64,000 nucleotides of DNA from Paraescarpia echinospica (lineage: Eukaryota > Annelida > Polychaeta > Sabellida > Siboglinidae), in NCBI GenBank assembly GCA_020002185.1, contig CM034534.1, positions 65,236,304-65,300,303 of the forward strand, in the 5' to 3' direction. The translations under genes and the position numbers were made by a program. Shown piece by piece: positions 9,425-19,872 of this stretch; the first letter of the stretch is position 1; each line of letters starts with the position of its first letter. The notes below the pieces were generated by a model. The model searched no databases. It was given only the letters and a program-made list of their open reading frames with translations, and was not told the DNA's origin.

Positions 9425-9806
9425 CGTATTCGCCGCCGAACACTTAATTTTTGCCTATGAACATTTAGTAATTGAACATTGCATTTCGCTATGGCATAAA
9501 GCCTTATTATTATTAGTAGGTACGCCGATGAACATTAGCAGGAAATTGAATAGTAAAGCCGATGAACTTAATCGGGCGGCCTATAGTCCGCTGTTGCGCC
9601 CCTAAAGCGTTATTATTTACTCAGCTGTGGCATAAGCCCCCGCCGAACACTTAGTAGCGATGAACATTTTCATTTTGCTATAGGCCGTTGTTGGAGGCGC
9701 AAAGCCTTATTATTTACTCTGCTGTAGCATAAAGCCTCTTTACTGTTTACCGTGGCATAAAGCCTTACTGTGGTGGTGATGTAGTAGTAGTAGTACGCGA
9801 CTGCTT

Positions 9807-9812
9807 AATAAA
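9807..9812 (+). terminator. polyadenylation signal AATAAA
   Basis: The first good AATAAA downstream of the stop at 9424, with GT-rich sequence around it. Confidence 0.45.
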
Positions 9813-9921
9813 ACGTATGAAAACAAAATCAATTCCCGCCTCCTGTTGTTGCCATCCAAAAAAAACACGAACGTCGCTGACATTCAATGCCTGTCCAACT
9901 GCTGCGCAAAAAAAAAACACT

Positions 9922-10090
9922 CCGGGAGCAGCTGACAGCCGAAATTTCTACTACAAAACGTGAACAAAAACTTTGCCGCCGTATCCGGGCGCCACTGACA
10001 GGCGAACCGGGAGCAGCTGACAGCCGAAATTTCTACTACAAAACGTAAACAAAAACTTTGCCGCCGGGCGCCGCTGACAGGCGAACTGCC
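9922..10090 (+). repeat. tandem duplication, 85-bp unit
   Basis: The segment with CAGCTGACAGCCGAAATTTC, then CAAAAACTTTGCCGCC and a (G)GGCGCC(A/G)CTGACAGGCGAA end occurs twice with an 85-bp offset. Confidence 0.85.
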
Positions 10091-10297
10091 AAACGTAAAA
10101 CTATCCCTCGACGGGGGCAGCGCTGCCACCTGTCGGCCACCACAAAATGTTGCTCCCCTGTCGCCACCTCGGCGGTCCTCGGACGACGGGGGCAGCAGTG
10201 CCGCCACCTGACGGATAACAATTGTCACATTACTGTACCAGGAGAAAACCGCCGCCGCCGTCGTTTAGAAAGCCCCTAGCGGGCGTTAGGGCAGCCA

Positions 10298-10303
10298 TAT
10301 AAG
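10298..10303 (+). promoter_or_regulatory. TATA box of the polymerase gene
   Basis: CATATAAG about 55 bases upstream of ATG 10354. This supports that ATG rather than the in-frame GTG at 10303, which would overlap the TATA box. Confidence 0.5.
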
Positions 10304-10353
10304 TGGCGTCGACGCGCCTCGTCGTAGTTAATAGCGCGCCGCCTAGACCGACG

Positions 10354-13300
10354 ATGCACGTGTGTCCGAAATGCGATCGATCGTTCGTCCATCTTTGGCA
10401 TTTGTCGAAGCATCTAAAAACATGCGGCAGCGATGAATACGTATGCCCGAAATGCGATCGATCGTTCTCGCTGCGCGCCCAAATGTTGCGGCATCTGCGA
10501 ATTTGCGGCGGCGTCGCCGATGAGGTGTGTCCAAAATGCAATCGACCGTTCGACGGTCACGCCGATAGCCATTTATGTCGCGATGACGACGTCGTCGACG
10601 ACGACCTACAGAGCGTCGTGCGCGACTACTGGGCGAGCATCCGTACGTCCGTGGCGCGCGGACCCGTTCAATCAAGGTATAATTTCCATTTGTCCGGCCA
10701 CGGGGATACGGCCGCGCACGAAGCCCAACTACGACTGATGTTCGAGGCGCAGACTCGGACCTTTAAACAAAAAAACTTATCGTACGGGTTTATTCTGCGG
10801 CACAGAGAGACGGGCCGACTACGTTACTACCATTCTTCGTGTAACTGTTGCGGCCGCTATCTCGAGTCGCCCGTCCTCGTTTCCGACGACGCGTCATTCG
10901 AACGCTTCCTCGACGCCACCCGACAGCCCGACGTTCTGCAGTGCGTGATCGCGCAGCGCCCCGACTCGGGGTGGATCGCCGAGTTGGTAACGAACGTTAC
11001 GTACTTCCTCAACGCCATCATCCACCATCCTATCGGGTGCGCCCGTCAGCAGCCCCTCCCCGCCTATCTGCGCCGCAACGCGGGGCTCGTCAGCCTAGTG
11101 AACGATCGCCGCGGGCATCCGTACGCCGACAACCTGTGCCTCTTCCGCTGTCTGGCGCTGCATCGGGGCGCCGACTTTCGCGCTGACGATTTGACGGCCG
11201 CCGCCTTAAGGCTCTACGCCGACTACGGCGACCAACCCTACTGCGCGTTCGCCGGCGTCCCGCTGAACGAACTCGACCGGGTGGAGGCGGCCTTCGAAAC
11301 GAATGTGACCGTGTATCGGCTGTCGGCGGAGGACGCCACCGCCGAAGTGGTCCGCCGCTCCCTCCATCGCTACCCGACCACCATGAGCGTCAATCTGTTC
11401 GAAACGCACTATTCCTTCATAGCCGACGTGTCGCTGTTCTGTCGTTCGTATCGATGCGGCAAGTGCGGCGATGCGCTGTGGCGCACCGCCAATCGGCTGC
11501 GGCGTCACGAGGCGACGTGCGAGGGCGGCATTCGCCACGTCTTTCCCGGCGGCGTCTACCATCCGACGTCGTCCGTGTTTCAGCAGCTGGAGGACGAGGG
11601 CGTCTACGTGGACGAACGCCTGCGCTACTATCCGTACAGGGCGACGTACGATTTTGAGTGCTACTTCGACGATCACGATCTGCCGGCGGACAGCGCCAAA
11701 TGCCGGTGGATAGCGCGACACGAACTACTCAGCGTGAGCGTCGCCTCGAACGTCCCCGGGCACGAGACGGCGCGCTGCTTCGTGACGTCCTGTGATTCGG
11801 GCGACCTCGCGAAGCGCCTGATCGACGCCCTGGAGGCCATGAGCGAGGCGGCGTGCGCGGCTCTGCGGCCGTCGTTCGACGCGACCTTCGTTGCGATCGA
11901 CGCGCTCGACGCCGAATGGCGGGCGCACGCGACGGTGGCGGAGGCGGCGCGCGATAAGAGCCCGTACACGGTGCTCGGCGACCGTCTGTGGCAGCACCTG
12001 CGCCGCCTCCCCGTCCTCGGCTTCAATTCAGGGAAGTACGACTTGAACGTCGTTAAGAAATATGTGACGCACCTGTTCATGACCGACGAGGCGCAGAGCA
12101 TCTCGTCGGCGTTCAAGATCAAGCGTCAGAACAACTTCATGTGCCTGGCGACGGCGACGCTCAAGTTCCTGGACATCACCAACTACCTGGCCCACGGCGT
12201 CAGCTACGCCCGGTTTCTGAAGGCCTACGGCTGCGAGGCGACGAAGGGGCACTTCCCCTACGAGTACCTCGACGACCCGCGTAAACTGGCCGAGACCCGG
12301 CTGCCGCCGCGCGAGGCCTTCTACAGCCGCCTGAAGCGCGAAGGCATCTCGGCCGCCGAATACGAGGGTTGCGCGCGGGTATGGCGCGAAGAGGGGATGA
12401 CGACACTGCGGGACTACCTCGTGTGGTATAACAATAGCGACGTGGCGCCGTTCCTGGAGGCCGTCGACAAGCAGTTCGCCTTCTATCGGCAGCGCCGCAT
12501 CGACATGTTCAAGGACGCCATCAGCGTGCCGGGCCTGACGCTGCTGTATCTGTTCAACGATCTGCCGTCGTCGCTCCACTTCACGCTCTTCAACGAGTCG
12601 AACAAGGAACTGCACCGGCTCCTACAGTCGCAGATCGTCGGCGGCCCCTCTATCATTTTCGCGCGCTATCACGAGGCCGGCGTGACCGCCCTTCGGCGCG
12701 AGGAGTACGGCGAGTCGGCGCGCCCCTGTCGCTCTATTGTCGGCTTCGACGCAAACGGCCTCTACCTATGGGCGATCACGCAGGAGATGCCGACGGGGTG
12801 GAACACGCGCCGGCGCGCGGACAACGCCTTTCGGCCGGAGCGCGTACACCGCTACAGCCGCCTGGCCGTCGAGTGGCTGACGTGGGAGGCGGCGCGGACG
12901 GGGGCTCACATACGTCACCAGCTCAACGGGCGCGAGAAGCGCGTCGGCAAGTACCGGGTTGACGGGCGTGGTGTGGCGCGACTGTCGCGTAGGGCCACGG
13001 ACGGCTTCTTCCACGGCTGGGCGATCACGCGGGAATGCCGATGAGCGCGTGTACGCCGAGTGACGCTCACGGCCAACGCCGAGACGCGCCGCCGCGTCCG
13101 CTACCTTCGACGCTGTCGTCGTGCGCGATGATGTACGGAGTGCCAGTGGCGCGCGACGACGACCGCCGCCGCCGCCGCCGCCGCCGAGCTGGACCGGCGA
13201 CGGCGCCGTGACGCGGCCGACGATCCTGAAGGCCGTGCACGACGGCACGCTGTTCGGCCTCGTCGAGTGCGACATCGCCGTTCCGGCGGCGCTGCGCGAC

Positions 13301-14464
13301 GCCTTCGCCGAGATGCAGCCGATCTTCAAGAACGCCTACATCGAGCGCGACGATCTCAGCCCGTTCATGCGTCGCTACGCCGAAACGCACGACCTCCTCG
13401 TCCGGCCTCAGCGCACGCTCGTGGGGAGCTTCTTCGGCGTCAAGATTCTGCTCGCGACGCCGCTACTGCGGTGGTATCTGCGGCACGGCCTCGTCGTCGA
13501 GCGCGTCTACCAGATCGTCGAGTACGAGCCGGTCGCGTGCTTTCGCCGCTTCGGCGACACGGTCTCCGCCGCGCAACGCGCGGGCGAAGACGACCCCGAC
13601 AAGGCCATAATCGCCGACACGTTTAAACTGCTCGGCAACAGTTCCTACGGGAAAACGATCCCGCGCGTCGACGTGCACCGCAACATCAAGTTCTGCACGG
13701 CCGCCGGCGCCTCGACGCTGATCAATAATCGTCGCTTCCGTCAGCTCGACGTCGTCGTCCCCGACGACCTCAACGAGGTGGCGCTGAACAAGCGAACCGT
13801 CCGGTACGCGCTGCCCGTCCAGATTGGCTACTTCGTCTATCAGTACGCCAAACTGCGCATGCTGGAGTTTTATTACGACTTCATCGCCGCCTACATTCCG
13901 CGCCCCCTGTTCCATTACTGCGCGATGGACACGGACTCGGCGTATTTGAACCTCGCGGGGCGCCGACTCGACGAGCTCGTGGCGGCGGCCAAGCGCGAAC
14001 TCTACTTTCGACACCGCGGCGAGTGGTTCCCGTCGGAACACTGCGACGCGCACGCGGAGGCGTACTTGCGGTGCCGGCTCGCCGGCCGAGCGTGGGACGC
14101 GCCCGACGAGTGTTGCGCTCGTCGGCACCGGTACGACAAGCGAACGCCGGGTCTCTTCAAAGAGGAATGGTCCGGCCGCGGAATCGTCGCGCTCTGCAGC
14201 AAGACGTACTACTGTTTCGGCGGCGACGACGGCGGCGACAAGTACAGTACGAAGGGGCTGAGCAAGCGTCAGAACGACGTCGACAAGGACGCCTTCCTCG
14301 ACGTGCTGCGCCGCCAACGGAGCGGCGGCGGCCGGAACCGCGGCTTCCAAGTGAAGGAGTCGTCCGTGCTGACGTACGTTCAGGAGCGCGCGGCGTTGAG
14401 CTACTTCTACGCCAAACGGCGCGTGCTCGACGACGGCGTCACCACGGCGCCGATACTCGTATAA
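10354..14464 (+). pseudogene. Polinton protein-primed family-B DNA polymerase, frameshifted
   Basis: The first open part runs from ATG 10354 to 13044 and the second ends at 14464 in another frame. Order: three zinc-finger-like repeats (CPKCDRSF type, residues about 1-75); a segment resembling an OTU-like cysteine-protease core (DNLCLFRCLALHRG near residue 257, HYSF near 352), which is a weak call; a further CxxC...H...C finger (about 366); exonuclease motifs (TYDFECYFD about 431, LGFNSGKYD about 555, a YNNSD region about 690); and palm motif A (FDANGLYLW about 797). After the break come motif B (KLLGNSSYGK, near 13627) and motif C (YCAMDTDSAYL, near 13917). Between about 12960 and 13200 the frame changes more than once, so the region between motifs A and B is scrambled and the enzyme should be inactive. 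A proline run from a CCG microsatellite near 13160 is a consequence. Identity is certain; the exact indels are not resolved. Confidence 0.92.
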
Positions 14465-14767
14465 CGAGGGACCTCCCTCCCTACCCCCTAGGGGTAGGGA
14501 CCTACCTAGGGGTAGGGACCCCTAGGGACCTAGGGGACTATGTATGTATGTATGTGTGCGTGCGAATAAAAAAATGCGAACACTCGGTACAGTTTTCATC
14601 GTTTATTTAACTTCGGTAATAGCAAGCGATAGCGCAATAATACAACCTCACTACTTCGGTCTTGCCTGCCTAGCGCGGCGAGGAGCCCGCGACCGGCGGG
14701 TCCGACAAAGTCGGTTCGGATTCTTGGTCGTCTAATAATAATAACAACAAGCGATAATAGGCAGCGT
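14465..14767. terminator. convergent 3' ends: palindromic CCTAGG repeats and two facing AATAAA signals
   Basis: 14480-14537 repeats ACCTAGGGGTAGGGACC-like palindromes. Plus-strand AATAAA at 14565-14570 serves the polymerase, and minus-strand AATAAA at 14607-14602 can serve the capsid/protease block. This is the meeting point of the two halves of the Polinton. Confidence 0.6.
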
Positions 14768-15217
14768 TCAATTAGTCTTTAGCCAGTCGAATACGAGACA
14801 GTCGTTGGCCACCCTATTAGGGCCGAACAGGCACTGGAAGCCGCTTAGCGGCATTCCGCGGCACCGTAACAGCAGGTAGGTGACGCAATATTGTCCGCAC
14901 ACGTTAGATACGCCGCTCTGCAGTCGCTTGTCGTTGTGCGTCCACGAGTCGCAGTTGCGGTTCAGGAAGTCGCGGAAGTCGGCGTGCAGTGGCGGACGGC
15001 CGTACGAATCGAAGTACTCGCCTCGCCGGTCGGCGCCCACGTAGACGGCCACCCAGTGCTCTCCCGGTTCGTCGCCGTCGTCGGTGTTGCACACTCACGC
15101 CGTCGGGTAGGCGGTGAGCCGCCGCCCCGGCAGCTCGTCTTTGGGCACGACGCCGACGAAGATGTTTTTAGTGTATGCGTCGATCGCCAGGCGACGCATC
15201 AGCTGAAACGTGTCCAT
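14768..15217 (-). pseudogene. adenovirus-type (adenain-like) cysteine protease, in-frame stop
   Basis: About 149 codons from ATG 15217, which lies one base after the major capsid stop. In the Polinton family this enzyme matures capsid proteins. Visible catalytic residues are His in GEHWVAVYV, acidic Asp in EYFDSYG, and Cys in VCGQYCVTYLLLRC with the Gln two residues before it. A TGA at 15097-15095 interrupts the frame at codon 41, after the conserved N-terminal segment (MDTFQLMRRLAIDAY) and before the catalytic core; the frame itself is unchanged on both sides. A start after the stop would leave the core but remove the N-terminus. The sequence around the stop is CpG-rich, so a C-to-T change is possible but unproven. 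Confidence 0.88.
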
Positions 15218-15218
15218 C

Positions 15219-16526
15219 TCAGAAGTCGTACACGACGTTCCGGTTCTTGTCGATTTCGAGCACCGTCTCGAACTCCCCGAACACGACGACGTTCACCGTC
15301 CGGGCGAGCGCGAGCGCGAGCGCGAAGTGGATCTCGGCGCGCAGGTTCCCCGTACGCACGACGTTGAAGTGTTCGCCGTCGCAGCAGTCGGGCGACAGGT
15401 CGACGCCGAATATGGTGTAGCCGCTGCCGAACTCGCCGCGCGTCACATCGAACCCCTCGTCCTCGTACGCCTTCCCCGCCGCGGCGAACAGGTTGATATA
15501 GCTTCGGATGTAGCGCCGATGCGCGAAGTCCGGCTGCAGCGGCTTGCTCGGCACCTGGCGTCCGTCGACGTAGAGGGCGAAGAAGTTTTTGTCGTTATGC
15601 TTCGCGTTGAACGGGTTTTTATCGTAGGCCCCGTTGTAGGCGTCGTTGTCGATCAGGCACATGAACACGCGTCTCGGGAGCGTCCCCAGATAGACGTTCT
15701 CGTGCGTGTGCGACATAGTACCCTGCGGTATCGAGAACACCTTGCAGTCGACGCGGCGCATCGGATACTTGGCGGTCCCGTGAGTCAGCGCCTTTATGTG
15801 GCCGAGCTGGACGGCCGGGTTCAACTTGACCTTGCGCGCCTGCAGGTAGGCCTCCAGTAGAACGATCTTGAACCCCGGATCGACGACGTCGCCCATGAGC
15901 GCGAAGGCGTCCTTGCTTCGCACAAGTCGCATCTTCAGGTCGACGCCGTTCACCAGGCACCGGTTATGCATGAGCACGTCGACGTGCAGGCGTCCTATCA
16001 TGGCGAACTCGCGGGTAGCGTGTACGAAATCGTGCCGATGCGCGAAGCCGCCGTTGTTGTTGTTGGTCGCCTCCATGCGCCCGGCGGTGTCCTTGCACCA
16101 CAGGTCGGCCTCGAGCTGCGACTTTTTGGCGTCGGGCCCGTAACTGAGCAGGGTCTCGAGGTAGGCCCGAAACGGGTACGTATTCGACGACGGCGTCACG
16201 AGCGTGCCGTTCAGCGTCACGTCGACCTGACTGAACATCGAATGCAGGAAATTGTTGACGGGCGCCACGACGCTGTCGTTCGCGAGCGCGGTACCGTCCC
16301 CCTTCACCACCTTTGCGCGCACGTACTGTCTAACGGACGACAGGTCCAGATAGTCGTCTCCGGATCCCGGAATGAGAAACTCGATAGGGCCGCCAGCGTC
16401 GAGGGCCGTCAGCGGCTGGTGATCGATCCACTGGCCGCTCTCTATACTCGTCTGCATCGTCGGCACGCTGAACAGGTCCAGTTCGGACTTTACGCCCTCG
16501 CACGACTGCCGATGCGCGAACGCCAT
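15219..16526 (-). CDS. Polinton major capsid protein (double jelly-roll)
   Basis: An intact 435-aa frame. It carries the typical Polinton capsid opening (LDLFSVPTMQTSIESGQWI), the segment GSGDDYLDLSSVRQYVRAKV, PVNNFLHSMFSQVDVTLNG, and YPFRAYLETLLSYGPDAKK. The protein is the hexon-like building block of the predicted icosahedral virion. It follows the pVI-like gene and precedes the protease by one base, so the three are likely co-transcribed. It is the largest undamaged core gene of the copy, while its neighbours on both sides are hit. Confidence 0.93.
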   Translation of the reverse strand: MAFAHRQSCEGVKSELDLFSVPTMQTSIESGQWIDHQPLTALDAGGPIEFLIPGSGDDYLDLSSVRQYVRAKVVKGDGTALANDSVVAPVNNFLHSMFSQVDVTLNGTLVTPSSNTYPFRAYLETLLSYGPDAKKSQLEADLWCKDTAGRMEATNNNNGGFAHRHDFVHATREFAMIGRLHVDVLMHNRCLVNGVDLKMRLVRSKDAFALMGDVVDPGFKIVLLEAYLQARKVKLNPAVQLGHIKALTHGTAKYPMRRVDCKVFSIPQGTMSHTHENVYLGTLPRRVFMCLIDNDAYNGAYDKNPFNAKHNDKNFFALYVDGRQVPSKPLQPDFAHRRYIRSYINLFAAAGKAYEDEGFDVTRGEFGSGYTIFGVDLSPDCCDGEHFNVVRTGNLRAEIHFALALALARTVNVVVFGEFETVLEIDKNRNVVYDF

Positions 16527-16662
16527 CCTACTACGTCTGCTTCGTTCGACGGCGCCTAACCTTACTGTCCGGCGCCACCTTGCCGGTCGGCCTTATGTAT
16601 CGTCGCTTTTTTCATAGGGCGCCGAGGCAAAGCTCTTTACGACTACCACCGATGCACTACTA

Positions 16663-17067
16663 CTACGCGGGAAATACGTCGTCGCTCGGCCTCTTTCGAC
16701 GGCGCCTCTTCTTGCTGGCCGTCGCCGGTTTGCCGGGCGGCTTTATGCGTCGTCGTCGCTTTTTCGGCGGCGGGGGCCTATTCAGCAGCCCGTCGAGAAG
16801 GTCGGCGCCCGCCTCCCTCGCGCGCTTCTTTACCGCCTGTTTCAGATTGCCGCCGGCGACGACGTCCTGCACCACGCGCACGCCCGTCTTGAGCGCGCGC
16901 TTGCCCAGCGCCATGGCCCCTCTCTTGATAAGCGGCATGGCGCTTCGAAACAGGCTGCCGAAGAGATTACCCAGTCCGTGACCCCGCTGCGATCGGGCGC
17001 CTACGAACACCGGCAGGCCACCGCCGACCTGCCGCATGTAGTAGTCCTCGTACACGTTTCGCGTCAT
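16663..17067 (-). CDS. pVI/pX-like small virion protein
   Basis: 134 aa from ATG 17067. It opens with MTRNVYEDYYMRQVGGGLPV, then SQRGHGLGNLFGSLFRSAMP followed by an amphipathic, lysine-rich helix and a very basic end (PPPPKKRRRRIKPPG, then KKRRRRKRP). The GHGLG...FGxLFR block is a constant Polinton signature. Amphipathic and basic regions recall adenovirus pVI and core proteins, so capsid-interior or DNA contact is inferred. The start is chosen because the minor capsid's native-frame stop (17072-17070) lies two bases upstream. An upstream frameshift makes this gene read through from the minor capsid frame, which is misleading. Confidence 0.75.
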   Translation of the reverse strand: MTRNVYEDYYMRQVGGGLPVFVGARSQRGHGLGNLFGSLFRSAMPLIKRGAMALGKRALKTGVRVVQDVVAGGNLKQAVKKRAREAGADLLDGLLNRPPPPKKRRRRIKPPGKPATASKKRRRRKRPSDDVFPA

Positions 17068-17069
17068 CG

Positions 17070-17865
17070 TCAGAACAGTTTCGACTTGCGGCGTCGGACG
17101 TGAAGCGTCGTCACGACTTTTCCGTTCTCGAATGGTATCGACTGACCGAGGTCGTCTCATATCTATCTCGATCGAATCGAATTGGCGTCGCAGGAGCGGC
17201 GCGTATTGGACGCGGTCGAAGATGTTCGATACGATGCTGCCGTTCAAACCGTGGACGGGGACGGCTCGGATGAGCGGGGCAAATACGTCGCCGACGATGC
17301 GCGTCTCCACGATGTCCGTGTACACGAACAGGGTGTCGACGCCGCCGCTCAGGTCCACCGGGTGGGTCGCCTCGCACTCGAACAGGTACCCCGGGGGCAG
17401 GGAGCCGCCGTCCGCGGGCGACCCGTAACTCGCGATATAGTTCGACTCGAAGCCTAGTATCTGTTTCAGGCGCCCGTCCCGCGGCATGTTAATTTCGACG
17501 CCCGGCGATAGAAGCAACGTCATCCGATTAGTGATGGCGCTGTACACTATTCGCACCTTGACCGTGTCGGTGCTCAGTTTCGTCAACGCCTCGTTGATTT
17601 GGCGCTTCAGCTTTTTGGCCTTGCTGTAAAAGCCGTGCGGAATGTTGGCCTGACGGGCAATTTTTCCCCCGTCCTCGGTGTTGAAAAATCCCACCTCCCC
17701 CCTCTCGCACGCCACGAAGAAGTAGGAGTCCACCGGCGTCACATTGTACCAGCTATGCGTGTACTGTAGCTACACCAGCCCGCATTCCCACTCCCCCGAC
17801 AGGTCGACGCGCTGCGGCAGATTCGTCGTGTAGTGCGTCAACGTGTTTTCGGGGTGCGCCTTCAT
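17070..17865 (-). pseudogene. Polinton minor capsid (penton, single jelly-roll) protein, stop plus frameshift
   Basis: Starts at ATG 17865 with the conserved opening NTLTHYTTNLPQRVDLSGEW. TAG at 17772-17770 stops it at codon 32 in unchanged frame. The body then continues through INMPRDGRLKQILGFE and the DIVETRIVGDVFAPLIRAVP region. Near 17150-17160 a small indel shifts the frame: the family's normal ending (DDLGQSIPFENGKVVTTLHV) is in a different frame and closes at TGA 17072-17070. The protein normally fills the fivefold vertices. With two lesions it cannot be made from this copy. Confidence 0.85.
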
Positions 17866-17999
17866 AGAATGTTCGGTAACGTGACGTAAAAGTCAGACGA
17901 CGACGCCATCGCGCCTCCTCATAGACGGACTCCAGTAGGTAGCCGAGGCAACTACTCAGCAGCGCCGTCGGTTGGAGTCGTCCGTGCCGCGCGTTAGAT

Positions 18000-18010
18000 T
18001 GTATATACTG
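18000..18010 (-). promoter_or_regulatory. TATA box of the capsid block
   Basis: Minus-strand CAGTATATACAATC lies about 135 bases upstream of the minor capsid ATG and right after the integrase 3' end, suggesting a separate promoter for minor capsid, pVI-like, major capsid and protease. Confidence 0.45.
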
Positions 18011-18018
18011 ATCAGCCC

Positions 18019-19032
18019 TTATAGGGCATCCACGAGCTCCTTGGCGTCGATCCAGCTATTGAACGAGGCCGGATAGCCGAACCATTTGACGAGCACCTCT
18101 TCGCCCTTACCGCGTCGTCGACGACGTCTCTGGTCACGAACGAGCTTCCACCCGATATAGTTTGTCCTTCGCAACAATCACTTTTTGTAGCTCCGGCCCG
18201 TAGAAGGTGCCGTCCAGTATCGTGCCGGCGTCGTCCATCAGTCGGTAAACAGGAGGGTCGGTCGGGTGCGAATCTACGACGGTGAAGAGCTCTTCGCTCG
18301 AGTTAGCCATGTACCCCTTCTTGAAGACGCCCTTCGCCTTGCTGATGCGTACGCGGTCCCGATGCTTCGATGGTAGGCGTTGTTGTACGACCGCACGAAG
18401 TCCTGCAACGGCTCCACGAACCTCAGCGTCTGATGCTTCGTGAAGTACCGCCACATGCGCGTCTTCAGCGTACGATTGAATCGCTCCACGACGCTCGCCT
18501 TCGTCTCCTCGTTGTGCGTCACGAAATGGTGGACGCTGCGCGCCTTCAAAAGTGCCTGAAGGGGCCTGTTCAGAAACTCCGTCCCCTTGTCGGTCTGCAG
18601 GACGTGCGGCGGCGACGACAGCAGCCCCTCGAAGGCCGCGACGAGCGCCGGACCGGATTTGCGCTTCAACGGAACGCACCACGCCCGCTTCGACAAGACG
18701 TTGATGACCGTCAACAGGAACGCTATGCCGTCGTTGTGCTTTTTCAGTTTAGCCACGTCGACGAGATTGGCTTGCCACTGCTGGTTTCGACCGCCCACGA
18801 TAACGCGACGTCGCTTAAATCGGCGCCTAACCGGCTTGTGAAGCGTATAGGCGTCCTGCGCCGCCAGCCACCGCCCGACGACCGGCTTGGGCAACGCGGA
18901 CGACCGGTGCAACGCGTCGACGCCGCCATAACTGGCTGCCCGTTTCGGGTCGATGTAGGCGCGCTTCAGTAGACCGTCGCGTTGTTGGCGCTCTCGTTGC
19001 GCACCACGAGTCCGCCGGGGCACCACCGCCAT
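18019..19032 (-). pseudogene. Polinton integrase (retroviral-type, with chromodomain-like end), frameshifted
   Basis: From ATG 19032: an N-terminal HHCC-less region (KRAYIDPKRAASYGGVDALH), then the rve core with catalytic acids in QWQANLVDVAKL, HVLQTDKGTEFLN and ETKASVVERFNRTLK, i.e. a D-D-E triad. The frame shifts near 18360 into the segment KHRDRVRISKAKGVFKKGYM, then again near 18160 into the chromodomain-like end (VLVKWFGYPASFNSWIDAKE) closing at 18021-18019. The enzyme inserts the linear genome into host DNA. The catalytic core is whole but the C-terminal half is split over three frames. The usual start of the family lies near the stop of the overlapping small membrane protein and no ATG is left there, so the true start is uncertain. 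Confidence 0.88.
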
Positions 19033-19145
19033 GGAGCGCGCGGCGCCGACGACGACGATACGGCGAACAAGAGGGCGGCGACGATGACCGCCGCAATTAC
19101 GACGGCTACGACGACGACGAGTACTGATATTCGGGCGGGGGGCAT
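18966..19145 (-). CDS. small single-pass membrane protein overlapping the integrase start
   Basis: 59 aa from ATG 19145. A short positive start (MPPARIS) is followed by about 22 uninterrupted hydrophobic residues (VLVVVVAVVIAAVIVAALLF) and a small polar tail with two NxS/NxT-type sites (NES, NAT). It overlaps the integrase amino terminus in a different frame and follows the upstream gene by about 20 bases. Polintons commonly carry small membrane proteins in the virion block, so a membrane role in particle formation or exit is possible. No specific family can be named. Confidence 0.5.
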   Translation of the reverse strand: MPPARISVLVVVVAVVIAAVIVAALLFAVSSSSAPRAPWRWCPGGLVVRNESANNATVY

Positions 19146-19164
19146 CCTCTACGGGGGGCGCGCG

Positions 19165-19872
19165 CTAAAAGCTGGACCACGGCATACGCTCGACGGACCG
19201 AGTGCGCCCCTTTCGCTTCTGCTCGCGCTCGACGGACCGAGAGCGCCCCTTTCGCTTCTGATCGCGCTGTATATACGCCCGACGCTGGGGGTTGCCGACG
19301 AATTCCATAGGGACGATCAGCCGCCTTATATGGTCGCCGAACGCTTCCCAGCCAACCGGCGCGGGGGACCTCTTACGCGTTCGCATGAGATCGTTCACGA
19401 GATCTACCATATTGCTTCCGGCGATAGGCGTACCGTCGTACACGAACTCCGCTCGATCGTTCCAGCGAATCAGCGGGTCGGCCTTCAGTTGCGTCAACAG
19501 GAGGCGGGCCTTTTCTTTCAGCACTTTCGGTACGCTGTTCACGACCTCGCTCTCCATCTCCCCCGGTAATTGATCGGACGTAGGCGGCGGCGGCGGCGGC
19601 TGATCGGACGACGACGACTCGTTCTTCACTACGGACACGCGCATCGGCTGCTGCGCACGAGACGCCTCCATGGCGTTGTAACGACTCAGCAGTTGATTGT
19701 ACGCCGCCACCTTTTCGCCTTCGGATAAATCTGCACGCTCGAGAACGGCTTTCATATCGCTGTCCAGGCTACTCATCACACGCGACGTGGTCGTGGTCGG
19801 TTGCGATAGTAACGGAAGTAGACGCTCCACCAACCGGGGGTCTACCAGCGCCATCTTCTTCGCATGCTGCAT
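19165..19872 (-). CDS. conserved Polinton protein of unknown function
   Basis: About 235 aa from ATG 19872, whose A is also the last base of the preceding gene's stop (TGATG overlap). The N-terminal half is helical and charged (DPRLVERLLPLL, LSEGEKVAAYNQLLSRYNAM), followed by a proline run. The conserved core is LIRWNDRAEFVYDGTPIAGS, NMVDLVNDLMR and PVGWEAFGDHIRRLIVP, which I recognise as standard in animal Polintons between the core protein and integrase. The C-terminus has two direct repeats of a basic QKRKGR(S/T)RSVER unit. It is intact; a virion or assembly role is inferred from position. Confidence 0.7.
   Translation of the reverse strand: MQHAKKMALVDPRLVERLLPLLSQPTTTTSRVMSSLDSDMKAVLERADLSEGEKVAAYNQLLSRYNAMEASRAQQPMRVSVVKNESSSSDQPPPPPPTSDQLPGEMESEVVNSVPKVLKEKARLLLTQLKADPLIRWNDRAEFVYDGTPIAGSNMVDLVNDLMRTRKRSPAPVGWEAFGDHIRRLIVPMEFVGNPQRRAYIQRDQKRKGRSRSVEREQKRKGRTRSVERMPWSSF

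Larger units (their letters stand above)
9425..10353. other. noncoding spacer with degenerate repeats, before the polymerase gene
   Basis: 9440-9780 repeats the words CATAAAGCCTTATTATTTA and CCGATGAACATT several times. 9922-10090 is a tandem pair of 85-bp units beginning CCGGGAGCAGCTGACAGCC. AATAAA at 9807-9812 is a likely polyadenylation signal for the upstream plus-strand unit. No convincing gene is seen on either strand. Confidence 0.6.

Noticed and set aside
9884..10541. Minus-strand frames before the polymerase
   Set aside because: They follow the tandem repeat and the antisense of the zinc-finger start; no independent support.
11206..14350. Large minus-strand frames opposite the polymerase
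   Set aside because: High GC at third positions opens antisense frames; they are arginine/alanine-rich shadows with no domains.
16663..17742. Single 359-codon frame as a capsid/pVI fusion protein
   Set aside because: The minor capsid's conserved ending lies in another frame with its own stop directly before the pVI-like ATG, so the fused frame is a frameshift product.
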